A stretch of DNA of 48,963 bases, taken from the NCBI GenBank assembly GCA_014874365.1, contig JACWAH010000014.1, forward strand, positions 1 to 48,963, written 5' to 3'. The stretch is from Thermoplasmatales archaeon. Its GTDB lineage: Archaea; Thermoplasmatota; Thermoplasmata; Thermoplasmatales; Thermoplasmataceae. A model generated the notes under the pieces. The model worked only from the letters and a program-made list of their open reading frames with translations, did not search any database and had not been told where the DNA came from. Positions within the stretch are counted from its first letter, which is position 1, and every line of letters starts with the position of its first letter. The position numbers and the translations under genes are program-made. Positions 1 to 8,947 of the stretch are shown piece by piece.

Positions 1-58
1 CATGGATGCCGTTGAGTTTGTATATTTCCATGAGTGTTTCGCCATAAAGTGTGCTCAT
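1..58 (-). CDS. N-terminal fragment of an unidentified protein (runs off the window)
   Basis: A minus-strand reading frame opens with ATG at 58-56 (MSTLYGETLMEIYKLNGIH) and runs off the left edge after 19 codons. An in-frame TAA two codons upstream fixes the 5' limit. An AT-rich stretch at 81-90 (minus strand aagatttatt) lies about 25-30 nt before the ATG, where an archaeal TATA box for a leaderless mRNA would sit. Too little protein is visible to name it. It would be divergent from the carbonic anhydrase gene. Confidence 0.4.
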   Translation of the reverse strand, partial: MSTLYGETLMEIYKLNGIH

Positions 59-434
59 ACATTAACATGGCAGGTTCATGAATAAATCTTACTGTTACCG
101 GTAAGGTGATCAGAGGGAGGTTTTTCGGAATTCTCATCTGTTTTGGAAGCAAACTAGATCTTAATATTCAGGGTATAAGGGACTGGCAGAGACCGATTGA
201 TTTTCATGGAACTTTTTAATTATCTTCATGTGTCCACGCATTGTGCATGGTCGGACAAGACCGATACGATCCTCAGAAAATAAGGGGCAGTTAAATGATG
301 CCATAAAGCATATAACTGCAGTTCAATAATCGACTGAGGGCTGGCAGGTTGGAATAACGAGCAGAAATATATAAGGCAACTTATTTGACTGGATCATACG
401 AGAATTTAATATGAGATTGTAGATTCTTAGACCA
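59..434. other. Gene-free upstream region with TATA-like elements
   Basis: No credible coding frame was found in this 376-nt stretch; the longest frames are a few dozen codons and lack promoter support. Two TATA-like sites face the plus strand: atatataag at 366-374 and tttaata at 405-411. The second lies about 25-28 nt before the TTG start of the carbonic anhydrase and best fits a leaderless transcript. The first would give a leader of about 35-40 nt. Confidence 0.4.
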
Positions 435-959
435 TTGTCGATTAAAATAGGGGAAGGTTGTTATATTGCCCCCACAGCCGTAATAATAGGCGATGTTACA
501 ATAGGGGACAGGGTCATGATTTGCGATCATGCAGTTATCAGAGGAGATGTAAACAACATAACCATTTCGAGCGAGTCTAACATACAGGATTCGGTCACCG
601 TGCACGCAGAAGCTGACAACCCGGTCTTCATAGGCTCAAAGGTTTCAGTTGGCCACAATTCTGTCATACACGGGTGCACGATTTCAGATAAGGTCTTGAT
701 TGGAATGGGGTCTGTGGTAATGACTGGTGCCGTTATTGACTCTGGAACAGTAGTAGGCGCAGGTTCCCTGATCACTGAAGGATTTAAAGGCGTACAGGAT
801 TCCCTGATACTGGGATCTCCGGCAAAGACCCTAAAGCGGGATTCGAAGTACAGGGTAATGGCAGAACTGAATTCTCTTGCATATGAAAAATTAAGGGAGA
901 ATTATCTCTCAGGAAAATATGATCGCATAACAGGCCAGGAGTATCTCAATGGAGAATGA
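435..959 (+). CDS. Gamma-class carbonic anhydrase family protein (left-handed beta-helix)
   Basis: The 174-residue protein is built of hexapeptide repeats of the left-handed beta-helix type (for example IGDVTIGDRVMI). It has the gamma-carbonic anhydrase metal signature: IRGD at 35-38 and three histidines at 57 (VTVHAE), 74 and 79 (VGHNSVIHGC). The 5-residue spacing of the last two matches Cam-type enzymes. It lacks the long acidic loop of Methanosarcina Cam, so it is CamH/YrdA-like. The likely role is CO2/bicarbonate interconversion in the cytoplasm, but many family members have no measured activity. The start is TTG at 435; a TAG in frame at 420-422 excludes a much longer protein. The TPR gene begins 15 nt downstream, suggesting one transcript. 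Confidence 0.85.
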   Translation: MSIKIGEGCYIAPTAVIIGDVTIGDRVMICDHAVIRGDVNNITISSESNIQDSVTVHAEADNPVFIGSKVSVGHNSVIHGCTISDKVLIGMGSVVMTGAVIDSGTVVGAGSLITEGFKGVQDSLILGSPAKTLKRDSKYRVMAELNSLAYEKLRENYLSGKYDRITGQEYLNGE

Positions 960-974
960 GGAAGCCGCTGCTCT

Positions 975-3900
975 ATGACAGACTTACAATCCAGGTTATC
1001 AAAGAAACTATCCGCTTCGATATCTGAAATACTTGTAAAAGGCAAGACTGCCGAAGGAGGATGCATTTCACTGGTAAATGATCTGGAGACCCTTATTCAG
1101 GATGAAAAGTACATCGACGAGTCCCTGATGGACACTCTTCAATCGCTGATGAATTCTTCTGCATTTTCTTCCGAATGCAAAGATAGTATAATCAAGAAGA
1201 TAGAAGAAGTTCCTGCGGTAAATTTTGAGTCATCCGTATTAAAAGTTCATGAATTGATCTTCCAGAACAGGATAGAAGACGCCTTCAGTTTGATTGAGAA
1301 AGATAGCAGATTTGAGGGTAATGAAAAAACAATTAACATTCTGAAGTACATTGCGTTAAGATCAGGGCAGTACAAGGAATGCGCTCTCATTATGGCAAAA
1401 CTCGGCTTACTGGTACCTGAAATTCTTCATTCATTTCTGGAATCAAAACCGGATATCCAGGAAATTAAGAAAATTGTATTACTTATGAAGGAGCATTCCA
1501 AAGCAACAGATTACACCACTTTTCTGGAGACGGTTTATGCTGGTCATGCCTTGGGCGAATTCAGGAATGAACTCATTTCCCTTTATCTAAAGTCTGCAAA
1601 CAAGGAAAAACTATCTCAATTGATGAAAGGAATCTCGGAATCTAGCATAAGCGACGCAGACGAACTGTCCAGGTTGTCGGATATTTTCCTCTCAGGTGGA
1701 GACATGGAGATGGCAATGAGATTTTCCAAGAAGGCCATAGTTCTAGATCCCACACTCTTGGAGGCAAATCTTTCCTATTTAAAGGCTCTTACTTCTTCGG
1801 AAAGATATGAGGAGGCATATTCGCAGGCACAAAAGATTGGGAGTGAATCCCTGAGAAATGACCGGATTGCAATGCTGAAAGTCATTTCAGCATACAGAAC
1901 AAACAGATTCAGGGAGTGCATTGAGACGGTTGAAGAACTCCAAAAGACCGGAAATAGTTCCAGGGAACTGCTTCTATACCTGATAAGGAGTTACATTGGC
2001 CTGTCTGATTACCATCGAGCATTGAAGATTATAGAAGAAAACGATGCTGCTTACGCAACGGATTCCGAAATTCTCAAAGAGAAATTTAAGCTTGAACAGA
2101 TGTTCGAAAACAAAGGGCAAATATACCTGACGGCAGAAAAGATTCTTCTGATTGAGAATAACAACCAGGATGCGCTTAGATTTGTAATATTGAGGCTATA
2201 CGAATCCGAGGAATACTCGAAGATTGTAGAAAGATTTTCATCAATTACATCCGACGACCCGGAAATTCTGGCTTTAGTCATTTCCAGTTACCTCAGAACG
2301 TCAACAGATATTGAAGGGATTAAATCTGTCCTCAGGAAATCTGGGCCCGTCCTTTTAGAAGCCCGTTTCATTGACACAATTTTTGAGATTGCTACTACAG
2401 ATGCGTTCATCTCAATGCTGGCGCAAGAAATCCCTCTGGCGAGCGAACCAGCCTGGGGAATAATGACAATTCTGGATTTCCTGACCGGGAAAACCTTATC
2501 CGCCAACAAAAACGATCTTGACAAAGCTGTAAAACTGAAATCAGTTGGGCTGACCTGGTCGCTTGCAAAATCAAGATTCTACGCCAGTGACTGCGTAATC
2601 GAAGAAGAAATATATTCGATACTTTCAGGAAAGCCTTCAGATGTCATATTGAGCACGCTAACACGCCTCAAGGAAATCTTTGAAGGAAAGTCTCCAAAGA
2701 ACGTTAGAGATTCGCCCTTCATGAAATACCCGGTAAGCGAGGCACTGGCACTAACCAACAAGAATAAAGAAGCAGAGACAACTCTGGAGGAATCAGTAAG
2801 GGACAAAAAAACAGATCCTTTTTACTGGTACGTTACTGCGCTTACGCAATACGTGGCCTCTGATTTTGCCTCATCCATGAAATCAATAAAAAGAGCGCTT
2901 CAGTCCTTTACCAATGTGGATTTTCTTATTTTGAAGTTGAAAGATGCAATAAAACAGGAGGACAAAGAGGAATTCAAGAATACACTCGAGAAACTTTTCA
3001 CTTTGCAAGAAACTGGCAAGATTCCATTTTCCCAGATCAGAGAATTTGTGTCAGGCACAGGCGTTGACCTGCTTTCATGGGTAGCGCAGATACTAGAAAG
3101 AAATACACTGGATGACGAGGAAGCTTCAAGAATAATCCTGATGCAAAAGGAAAGAATGGGCGACCTTTCGAACGCATCAAAGGTCTCCAGAAGGATAATG
3201 AGCGGCAAGTACATGAAATCCGATCTGCTGAAGCACATTTCCTTATTGGAGAAAATGAACAACAGTGAAGACAGAATTAAGATCCTGAAGGAAGCGGAGA
3301 CTAAATTCAAGGATCCGCAGATAGAGACCATGCTTGCCGAGTCACTGTATGAAGAACGAAACTATCAGGAAGCATACGACCATTTCCTTCATGCCATTGA
3401 CCTGGGGGCAGATATTTCCTCAAACAGGGCTTTTGCGGAGACTCTGCTTGAAACGAAAAAGTACAAGGACGCAAATGAACTGATTGATAAGAATTCATTC
3501 TTTGCCCTTAAAATAAGGTATCTGGCCAGACAGCATTCATACAAAGAATTGATAGAAATCTTTCTTGAAATCAAGCCAGATACGTATGAGTGGAATGAAT
3601 CGCTGGATTTTATTACTGGAAATCTTTGGAAGAATTCGGATATCAGGGAGATGCTTTTCAAGTTCTTTGACAAGAGCAGGAACAGGTCTCTTGGCGAACA
3701 AATTGCCAATGTACTGAGTACAGCTGGAGATAAAGTGGAGGCTATTGAAATAAGGAGAAAGCTGGTGAAAGCCTATCCGGAAGATGCTTTTAACATTTCA
3801 AAGCTGGCGATCCTTCAGGCAGAGGGCGGTTATGTTGCAGATTCCATCGCACTTCTGAAGAAGTCAATAGGAAAATTGAAGAGACCCGAGGCTGGACTGG

Positions 3901-4658
3901 AAATCATAGACACACTAATCAGAATATCATATCTTAACGGATACTTTGACGATGTGATTCAAGTGTACGAGGCGAATCCAACCTACATTAACCATAACAA
4001 CATCGAAATGATCATCCGGTCCTATATTGAAAAAAGGGATTATGCCACTGCCGAGAAGATTGCCAGCCGGTATAACGGGGCAATTCTGGCCGACACTGCG
4101 TTCGATGAGATCATTAAGGAAATTAACGAATCCCGTCATTTTTTCAGTATTGCAGATCTCACAGCCCAGCTACTGGACGCTGAGTACAAAGCAGGCAGAA
4201 TATTTGATCTCGAGGAGGCAGTCTACAAAGCTGGAATACCGGTTGCAAAAGCGGAAGAGATATTTCAGTTTCTTTCAGAAGAAGGGTATTATGCTGACAT
4301 TAACAGACCAAAATATGAGGCCATTTCCAAAGAGATAATGCAGAAAGCAGTCAGGAAAGCGAGTCTTTCCAACATTGGCCAGTTAAGGATCAATGTTATA
4401 TTCAACTGCATGGACAACAGGGACCTGATCCTTGCAAAAAACATATATATTTACATTAAGGAGAACCTGAACAAACAGAGGTACGCGGATGCGGATAACA
4501 GTTACAAAGAAAAGCTGGTCAAAGCAGCGCTGAGAGAGAGATTGAGAATTGAGCCTCTAAACATCGCATACAACCTCAATCTGGGAATAGATGATGCAAT
4601 GGACGTGATTGTCCTCCTTAACCACATTCTTGACCTTAGCAGGGGAGGTGGAAGGTAA
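975..4658 (+). CDS. Giant TPR-repeat protein, 1227 residues
   Basis: An almost entirely alpha-helical protein. Repeats resembling tetratricopeptide units recur along its length, for example around AMRFSKKAIVLDPTLLEANL, YEEAYSQAQKIG, NYQEAYDHFLHAIDLGA and EDAFNISKLAILQAEGGY. No signal peptide, membrane helix or catalytic motif is visible, so a cytoplasmic scaffold or protein-interaction role is the most that can be inferred. The ATG at 975 is 15 nt after the carbonic anhydrase stop, and the M50 protease ATG follows its stop after 2 nt, so the three are probably co-transcribed. Its partners cannot be read from sequence. Confidence 0.85.
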   Translation: MTDLQSRLSKKLSASISEILVKGKTAEGGCISLVNDLETLIQDEKYIDESLMDTLQSLMNSSAFSSECKDSIIKKIEEVPAVNFESSVLKVHELIFQNRIEDAFSLIEKDSRFEGNEKTINILKYIALRSGQYKECALIMAKLGLLVPEILHSFLESKPDIQEIKKIVLLMKEHSKATDYTTFLETVYAGHALGEFRNELISLYLKSANKEKLSQLMKGISESSISDADELSRLSDIFLSGGDMEMAMRFSKKAIVLDPTLLEANLSYLKALTSSERYEEAYSQAQKIGSESLRNDRIAMLKVISAYRTNRFRECIETVEELQKTGNSSRELLLYLIRSYIGLSDYHRALKIIEENDAAYATDSEILKEKFKLEQMFENKGQIYLTAEKILLIENNNQDALRFVILRLYESEEYSKIVERFSSITSDDPEILALVISSYLRTSTDIEGIKSVLRKSGPVLLEARFIDTIFEIATTDAFISMLAQEIPLASEPAWGIMTILDFLTGKTLSANKNDLDKAVKLKSVGLTWSLAKSRFYASDCVIEEEIYSILSGKPSDVILSTLTRLKEIFEGKSPKNVRDSPFMKYPVSEALALTNKNKEAETTLEESVRDKKTDPFYWYVTALTQYVASDFASSMKSIKRALQSFTNVDFLILKLKDAIKQEDKEEFKNTLEKLFTLQETGKIPFSQIREFVSGTGVDLLSWVAQILERNTLDDEEASRIILMQKERMGDLSNASKVSRRIMSGKYMKSDLLKHISLLEKMNNSEDRIKILKEAETKFKDPQIETMLAESLYEERNYQEAYDHFLHAIDLGADISSNRAFAETLLETKKYKDANELIDKNSFFALKIRYLARQHSYKELIEIFLEIKPDTYEWNESLDFITGNLWKNSDIREMLFKFFDKSRNRSLGEQIANVLSTAGDKVEAIEIRRKLVKAYPEDAFNISKLAILQAEGGYVADSIALLKKSIGKLKRPEAGLEIIDTLIRISYLNGYFDDVIQVYEANPTYINHNNIEMIIRSYIEKRDYATAEKIASRYNGAILADTAFDEIIKEINESRHFFSIADLTAQLLDAEYKAGRIFDLEEAVYKAGIPVAKAEEIFQFLSEEGYYADINRPKYEAISKEIMQKAVRKASLSNIGQLRINVIFNCMDNRDLILAKNIYIYIKENLNKQRYADADNSYKEKLVKAALRERLRIEPLNIAYNLNLGIDDAMDVIVLLNHILDLSRGGGR

Positions 4659-4660
4659 AA

Positions 4661-5260
4661 ATGCAATTCATAAACACTTCAACGGAGGAAGTGAGGGATA
4701 TTCTGGTCGCAGTGATCATTCTTACTGCCGCCTTTCTTTTGCTTGATGTTACCAACTATGGAAAACAAGCACTTATTTCAAATCTCCCGCTCTTTATCAC
4801 GGCAGCCCTGATTTCAGTCCTTACAGCCTTTCTGATGCATGAGCTATCGCATAGATACGTGGCCAGAAAACATGGACAGTATGCCTACTTCAAGCTGTGG
4901 CCCATGGGCGCACTACTAGCTCTGGTCACTTCATTTTTGGGAATTATTTTTGCTGCACCTGGCGCGGTATATTATCACGGATACGGCGCTGACAGGGAAC
5001 TTAATGGAAAAATTTCCCTTGCCGGTCCTGGAATGAATCTTGTGCTTGGAACAGCGCTTACCGCTGCAGGGGTGATATCCGGGAATTCTATTGCAACTGT
5101 CATCCTGCTTCAGGCTGGCCGGCTTAATTTCTGGTTCGCGTTTTTCAACCTGATCCCCTTCTGGCAGCTTGACGGAGCCAAGGTGTATGCGTGGAACAAG
5201 GAATTGTTCCTGGTTGTTATAGCGTTTGCACTGGTTGGAACAGTGTTGCTGAGCTACTGA
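4661..5260 (+). CDS. M50-family (site-2 protease-like) intramembrane zinc metalloprotease
   Basis: A 199-residue polytopic membrane protein with about five to six hydrophobic helices. HELSH at residues 60-64 is the HExxH zinc-binding active site inside a membrane helix. AGPGMNL (121-127) and NLIPFWQLDG (163-172), with Asp171, match the GPxxN and NxxPxxxLDG motifs of the site-2 protease family, where that Asp is the third metal ligand. It lacks PDZ or CBS domains, so it is a minimal core enzyme. Such proteins cleave transmembrane substrates; the substrate here is unknown. The ATG lies 2 nt after the TPR stop codon, so the TPR protein is a candidate partner. Confidence 0.88.
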   Translation: MQFINTSTEEVRDILVAVIILTAAFLLLDVTNYGKQALISNLPLFITAALISVLTAFLMHELSHRYVARKHGQYAYFKLWPMGALLALVTSFLGIIFAAPGAVYYHGYGADRELNGKISLAGPGMNLVLGTALTAAGVISGNSIATVILLQAGRLNFWFAFFNLIPFWQLDGAKVYAWNKELFLVVIAFALVGTVLLSY

Positions 5261-5284
5261 TTCTCAGTTGTGCGATAAATACAG

Positions 5285-5293
5285 CTTAAATAG
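5285..5293 (+). promoter_or_regulatory. TATA-like element upstream of the zinc-ribbon/EF-1beta/GT2 run
   Basis: The sequence cttaaatag lies 35-43 nt before the zinc-ribbon ATG at 5328. At normal archaeal TATA-to-start-site spacing this predicts a leader of about 10-15 nt. It would drive the run 5328-6868. Confidence 0.35.
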
Positions 5294-5327
5294 GTCTGGG
5301 TAATTTGGCAAAATCTGAAGTGAAAAT

Positions 5328-5495
5328 ATGTCGAATGTAGATAACTGCACATCATGTGGAATTGGCCTTGTTGAAAAAGGATTCTCAATATTCGATTGTC
5401 CTGCCTGCGGAGAAGCAAGCATTGGCAGATGCGTTCAGTGCAAGGGGCATTCAACGCCATACACCTGTCCTAAATGCGGTTTTACCGGGCCATAG
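5328..5495 (+). CDS. Small archaeal zinc-ribbon protein (DUF1610/HVO_2753-type)
   Basis: A 55-residue protein from ATG 5328 to TAG 5493-5495. It contains four CxxC pairs: CTSC, CPAC, CVQC and CPKC, so it can hold two zinc ions in two short ribbons. The arrangement matches the small archaeal zinc-finger family often encoded just before the EF-1beta gene and annotated as an RNA-binding zinc ribbon. Here the EF-1beta ATG lies only 9 nt after the stop, supporting a translation-related role by context. The biochemical function is not visible in the sequence. Confidence 0.85.
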   Translation: MSNVDNCTSCGIGLVEKGFSIFDCPACGEASIGRCVQCKGHSTPYTCPKCGFTGP

Positions 5496-5504
5496 GTGAA
5501 TTAT

Positions 5505-5771
5505 ATGGGAGATGTGCTGGCCTCGCTGAGAATACTACCAGATAGTCCTGAAACAGACATTGCTAAAGTGACTGAAGAAATTAAGCATGCACTTGCAAAT
5601 CTCTGCACGATAAACAAGACCCTTGAGGAGGAAATTGGATTTGGGCTGAAGGCCCTTATCATTGAAGTTATAGTTCCCGACGAAGAGGGGAAGCTTTCTG
5701 TAATCGAGGAGAAACTTGCTGGAATAGAGGGTATTTCACAGGTGGATACTCAAAACGTCAGCCTGATCTAG
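5505..5771 (+). CDS. ef1b: Elongation factor 1-beta (aEF-1beta)
   Basis: An 88-residue protein starting MGDVLASLRILPDSPETD, the usual start of archaeal EF-1beta. It corresponds to the C-terminal nucleotide-exchange domain that reloads EF-1alpha with GTP. I chose the ATG at 5505 over the in-frame GTG at 5496 because ggtga at 5495-5499 makes a good Shine-Dalgarno site five bases before that ATG, and because family members start with MGDV or MGEV. The end reads LAGIEGISQVDTQNVSLI, a typical ferredoxin-like terminal strand. It sits between the zinc ribbon and the GT2 gene, which starts 2 nt after its stop. Confidence 0.92.
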   Translation: MGDVLASLRILPDSPETDIAKVTEEIKHALANLCTINKTLEEEIGFGLKALIIEVIVPDEEGKLSVIEEKLAGIEGISQVDTQNVSLI

Positions 5772-5773
5772 AA

Positions 5774-6868
5774 GTGGCCATTCTCTTACTTATTTTAACC
5801 CTATTGTACTGGTTTTTTGTTATTTTCATTATACTTAGCGCTATCTTTTTCCTGGCAATTCAACTTACAAAGGAAAAAATACGGCCGCCAAGCGAACCGC
5901 CTAAAGGAAGAGTCCTGGTGATGATTCCGTGCAAAGGACTGGATCTCACTTTAGGCGAGACGCTTTCTTCAATTAAGCAACAGGAGTATGACGGATTCAC
6001 TCCGTTGTGCATAGTAGATGACATAAATGATCCAGCTGTCACTGTAATCAAGAATTCTGGACTGAAGATGATTATCAGCGACGAAAAGTGCAAAGGCTGC
6101 AGTGGTAAAGTGAGGGCCCTTTGTTCCGCAATCAAGCAGTTTCCATACTTTGACTATTACGTAATTGCAGATTCAGACATTATTGCAAGGAAGAACTGGC
6201 TTAATAGCTTGATGACTGAACTTAGCGATAGAAGTGTAGGGCTCAGCACAACTTTCCCCATATTCGTTCCCAATGGAAGATTCTGGTCGCACGTTAAAGC
6301 TGTCTGGGGAATGGTCGGCCTATCAATGATGAAATCAAATCGCACGAGATTTGGCTGGGGAGGTTCTTTGGCTTTTTCCCGTTCTCTGGTAGATGGATAT
6401 ACCGATGTATTTTGCAGTTCTATCTCAGATGACATTGCTCTGTCAAAGATATGCAAGAAGAGGGGGCAGACCCTCAGTTTCAATGCAGAAGCAATTCCAC
6501 TTATTCATGTAGATGAAAATCGGAAAACCTTCATGGAATGGGCAAACAGACAGGTCGCCTTATCTGTCTCATCCGGCGGAAGCGTGCTGTCCTTTGGGCT
6601 GGTGTATTTTCTGGGTCAATGCGTACTGATGATATCTTCGCTTATACTTGGATATTTTGTCTCCCACTTCTTCTTTTTGCTCCTGCTGCCATTCTTTACA
6701 CAGTCCCTCCGTTACAGAAAAGCACATGGGAATCTACCAGCAGGTGTTGTATTGATAGAATTTATTTTGCCTTTCATATACTCTTACAACCTTCTCCATG
6801 CAGCAAAAGTGAAAGATATTGAATGGCGTGGCGGAAAATATACACTGCACACTTTTCACGACCTTTAA
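5774..6868 (+). CDS. Membrane-bound family 2 glycosyltransferase (GT2, ceramide-glucosyltransferase-like)
   Basis: A 364-residue protein with an N-terminal membrane helix (about 3-30), a cytosolic GT-A catalytic domain, and two or three C-terminal hydrophobic segments (about 270-340). Catalytic landmarks are IPCKG (51-55), VDD (81-83), the metal-binding DSD (133-135), GWGGSLAFSR (194-203), SDD (218-220, likely catalytic base) and WANRQ (256-260), which stands where processive and GT21-like enzymes have QxxRW. It probably transfers a sugar from a nucleotide-sugar donor to a membrane lipid, for example in tetraether glycolipid synthesis; the acceptor is inference. GTG start 2 nt after the EF-1beta stop. 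Confidence 0.85.
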   Translation: MAILLLILTLLYWFFVIFIILSAIFFLAIQLTKEKIRPPSEPPKGRVLVMIPCKGLDLTLGETLSSIKQQEYDGFTPLCIVDDINDPAVTVIKNSGLKMIISDEKCKGCSGKVRALCSAIKQFPYFDYYVIADSDIIARKNWLNSLMTELSDRSVGLSTTFPIFVPNGRFWSHVKAVWGMVGLSMMKSNRTRFGWGGSLAFSRSLVDGYTDVFCSSISDDIALSKICKKRGQTLSFNAEAIPLIHVDENRKTFMEWANRQVALSVSSGGSVLSFGLVYFLGQCVLMISSLILGYFVSHFFFLLLLPFFTQSLRYRKAHGNLPAGVVLIEFILPFIYSYNLLHAAKVKDIEWRGGKYTLHTFHDL

Positions 6869-6969
6869 TGCATAAGTAATTTTTAGTGAACTCGCTTTGA
6901 AGGGAAAGTAATATTAACGAGATGGTCTTATTTTGTCAGAAAGTCGTCAGCCATTCTTGGGTGTAATGA

Positions 6970-7305
6970 ATGTCAGTTCCGTACAGAATAACAATAAGGG
7001 TGTCAGAAGGCACAATGAAGAAACTGGAACAATTAGTTGAAAGCTACCATTATGAAAGTGTTTCGGATGTAATCAGGAAAGCAATCGATGTATTGATAGA
7101 AAGGGATTACAAAGACCAGGGGATCGAGAAACTGAACGTTACCGTTTCCCGATCTCTTCTGGATGAACTGAATATCAAGATGGAGAGCGAGGAGACACTT
7201 CCTCTGGAAGACATAATAAAGGCAGCATTAAGAGAATATGCTTCAAGAGAGATGAAGAAAGAAATGAAAGCTCTCATGAAGGAACTCGACGGGAAAGATT
7301 CTTAG
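6970..7305 (+). CDS. Tandem ribbon-helix-helix DNA-binding protein
   Basis: A 111-residue protein with two apparent ribbon-helix-helix units. The first is at about 3-48, with strand YRITIRVS followed by helices around MKKLEQLVESY and SVSDVIRKAIDVLIE. The second is at about 55-95, with strand KLNVTVSRSLLDEL and helices through PLEDIIKAALREYASR. RHH proteins usually dimerise to form the DNA-binding sheet, so a tandem copy could form an intramolecular pseudo-dimer. A charged helical tail (MKKEMKALMKELDG) follows. It lies 25 nt upstream of pheT, perhaps co-transcribed. The target is unknown. Confidence 0.75.
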   Translation: MSVPYRITIRVSEGTMKKLEQLVESYHYESVSDVIRKAIDVLIERDYKDQGIEKLNVTVSRSLLDELNIKMESEETLPLEDIIKAALREYASREMKKEMKALMKELDGKDS

Positions 7306-7330
7306 TCATCCGACGATAGAAGTATCGTAA

Positions 7331-8947
7331 ATGGTAACGATAAGGCTTGCCAGGAAATCATTGACTGACAGGTATGGTGCCGATTCCGTTGATATGATAA
7401 AGAAATATGCCGATATCATAGGTTATTCGGTGGAGGATGGTGAGGATTTTTCTGTTGAGCTTAACCCGGACAGGCTTGATCTTGCTTCTTTTCCTACCCT
7501 TATAAGTAGCATAAGGGATTTTTACGACAGGAAAGAGTCCAAGGATAAAATTACCTTTTCCAATGAAAAAATTATAACCCTCGAAAACGACGCAGTAAAG
7601 ATCAGGCCTTATCTGGTAACATTTACGGCAAAGGGTAATAAAATTGGAAACAACCTCGAAATTCTCATTCAATATCAGGAGAAGTTACACGAGACGATTG
7701 GGAAGGGTAGAACCAGGTCTTCAATCGGGATTCATGATCTCGATAACGTTACTCCTCCATTCAGTTTTAAATGTGAAAAGACTGATTTCGTGTTTGAAAC
7801 CTATGATGGATTCAAGGGAACTATTGGCGAAATTTTAGCTGAACATCCTAAAGGAAAAGAATATTCAAGCCTGATTAATGCTTTTGGAACAGCACCTCTA
7901 ATCACGGATTCCTCTAACAGAGTTCTGTCCATGCCGCCAATAATTAACGGAGCAGCATCAAAGCTTGTAGAGTCCACCAGGAATTTTTTCATTGATGTGG
8001 AAGGACTGGACTTGAGAGTAGTATCAGGAACCGCCTATCTAATGGCAAATGTTTTTTCGGCAATGGGTTATGAGATAGTTTTCTACGACGAAGCGACGGA
8101 CTGGTTCCCGGAATTCACGAAATACAATGACAGGGTAGTGTCTCTTAACCAGGAAAGTGTCAAAACATATACTGACATCGAACCGAAGAATGTCCCAGCG
8201 TACCTGCTTAAGATGGGGTATAAAATTCGATCCCTGGGCGGGAAGCAGTTTGATGTGCTTGTCCCGGGATTCAGGGTGGACGTTATGGGTGAAGCCGATC
8301 TTATCGAAGACATTGCCAAAGCTGCAGGCTATGATTCTGTTAAAGAGAAACCGCTACAACTCGGTACACTTGGCAGGGGAGATCCGCTGAGGGAATTGTC
8401 CTCGGATATCAAGTCCATTTGTGCGTACATGGGTTTCCAGGAAACGATGAATTTCTTTGTAACTTCCCCAAATCTTTATAACAAAAAAAGAAACGAAAGT
8501 GGATTACACATTATTAACCCAAAATCCGAAGAAAGCTCCATTGTTAGGAGCAGCCTTTACCCTTCCATTTTGTGGACATTCCACCTTAACAAACGGAGAC
8601 CAACCCCGCAGAAGGTGTTCGAGATCGGATCTGTTTTGGTAAAAGGAAAGCAGAACCTGCGCCTGTGCCTTGCGGAATATGGCTCAAAGGCATCCTTCAA
8701 CGAATGCAGGAAGACACTTGATGCATTATGTTCCAGAACTCTTGGAGAATTACCCTTCATAAAAGCAACTGGAAACTCGGATATTATCCACGGGAGGGGT
8801 GGAAAAATCGAAATTGGAGAGAAAGAAATCGGTATAATGGGTGAGATATATCCGGAAACATTGATAGAATTTGACTTAAATCTACCCGTGACCATTATCG
8901 AGATTGACCTTGAAAAGTTCATAAAAACTGTTACTCAAGGCAATTGA
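7331..8947 (+). CDS. pheT: Phenylalanyl-tRNA synthetase beta subunit
   Basis: A 538-residue protein of the length of archaeal/eukaryal-type PheRS beta, which lacks the long bacterial N-terminal additions. Visible landmarks are the start MVTIRLARKSLTDRYG, ELNPDRLDLAS, the B3/B4 region with GRTRSSIGIHDLD and PPIING, and the B5 and catalytic-like region around FRVDVMGEADLIEDIAKAAGY. It forms the tetrameric alpha2beta2 enzyme that charges tRNA-Phe; the alpha subunit is not in this window. ATG at 7331. The last 17 nt overlap the convergent regulator gene at 8931. Confidence 0.95.
   Translation: MVTIRLARKSLTDRYGADSVDMIKKYADIIGYSVEDGEDFSVELNPDRLDLASFPTLISSIRDFYDRKESKDKITFSNEKIITLENDAVKIRPYLVTFTAKGNKIGNNLEILIQYQEKLHETIGKGRTRSSIGIHDLDNVTPPFSFKCEKTDFVFETYDGFKGTIGEILAEHPKGKEYSSLINAFGTAPLITDSSNRVLSMPPIINGAASKLVESTRNFFIDVEGLDLRVVSGTAYLMANVFSAMGYEIVFYDEATDWFPEFTKYNDRVVSLNQESVKTYTDIEPKNVPAYLLKMGYKIRSLGGKQFDVLVPGFRVDVMGEADLIEDIAKAAGYDSVKEKPLQLGTLGRGDPLRELSSDIKSICAYMGFQETMNFFVTSPNLYNKKRNESGLHIINPKSEESSIVRSSLYPSILWTFHLNKRRPTPQKVFEIGSVLVKGKQNLRLCLAEYGSKASFNECRKTLDALCSRTLGELPFIKATGNSDIIHGRGGKIEIGEKEIGIMGEIYPETLIEFDLNLPVTIIEIDLEKFIKTVTQGN

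Noticed and set aside
290-340. C/D box-like small RNA (atgatgc and ctga)
   Set aside because: The box C match is imperfect, D' and C' boxes are absent, and terminal pairing is lacking.
2900-3709. Long minus-strand frames within the TPR gene
   Set aside because: They mirror the helical coding bias of the TPR gene and have no start or promoter of their own.
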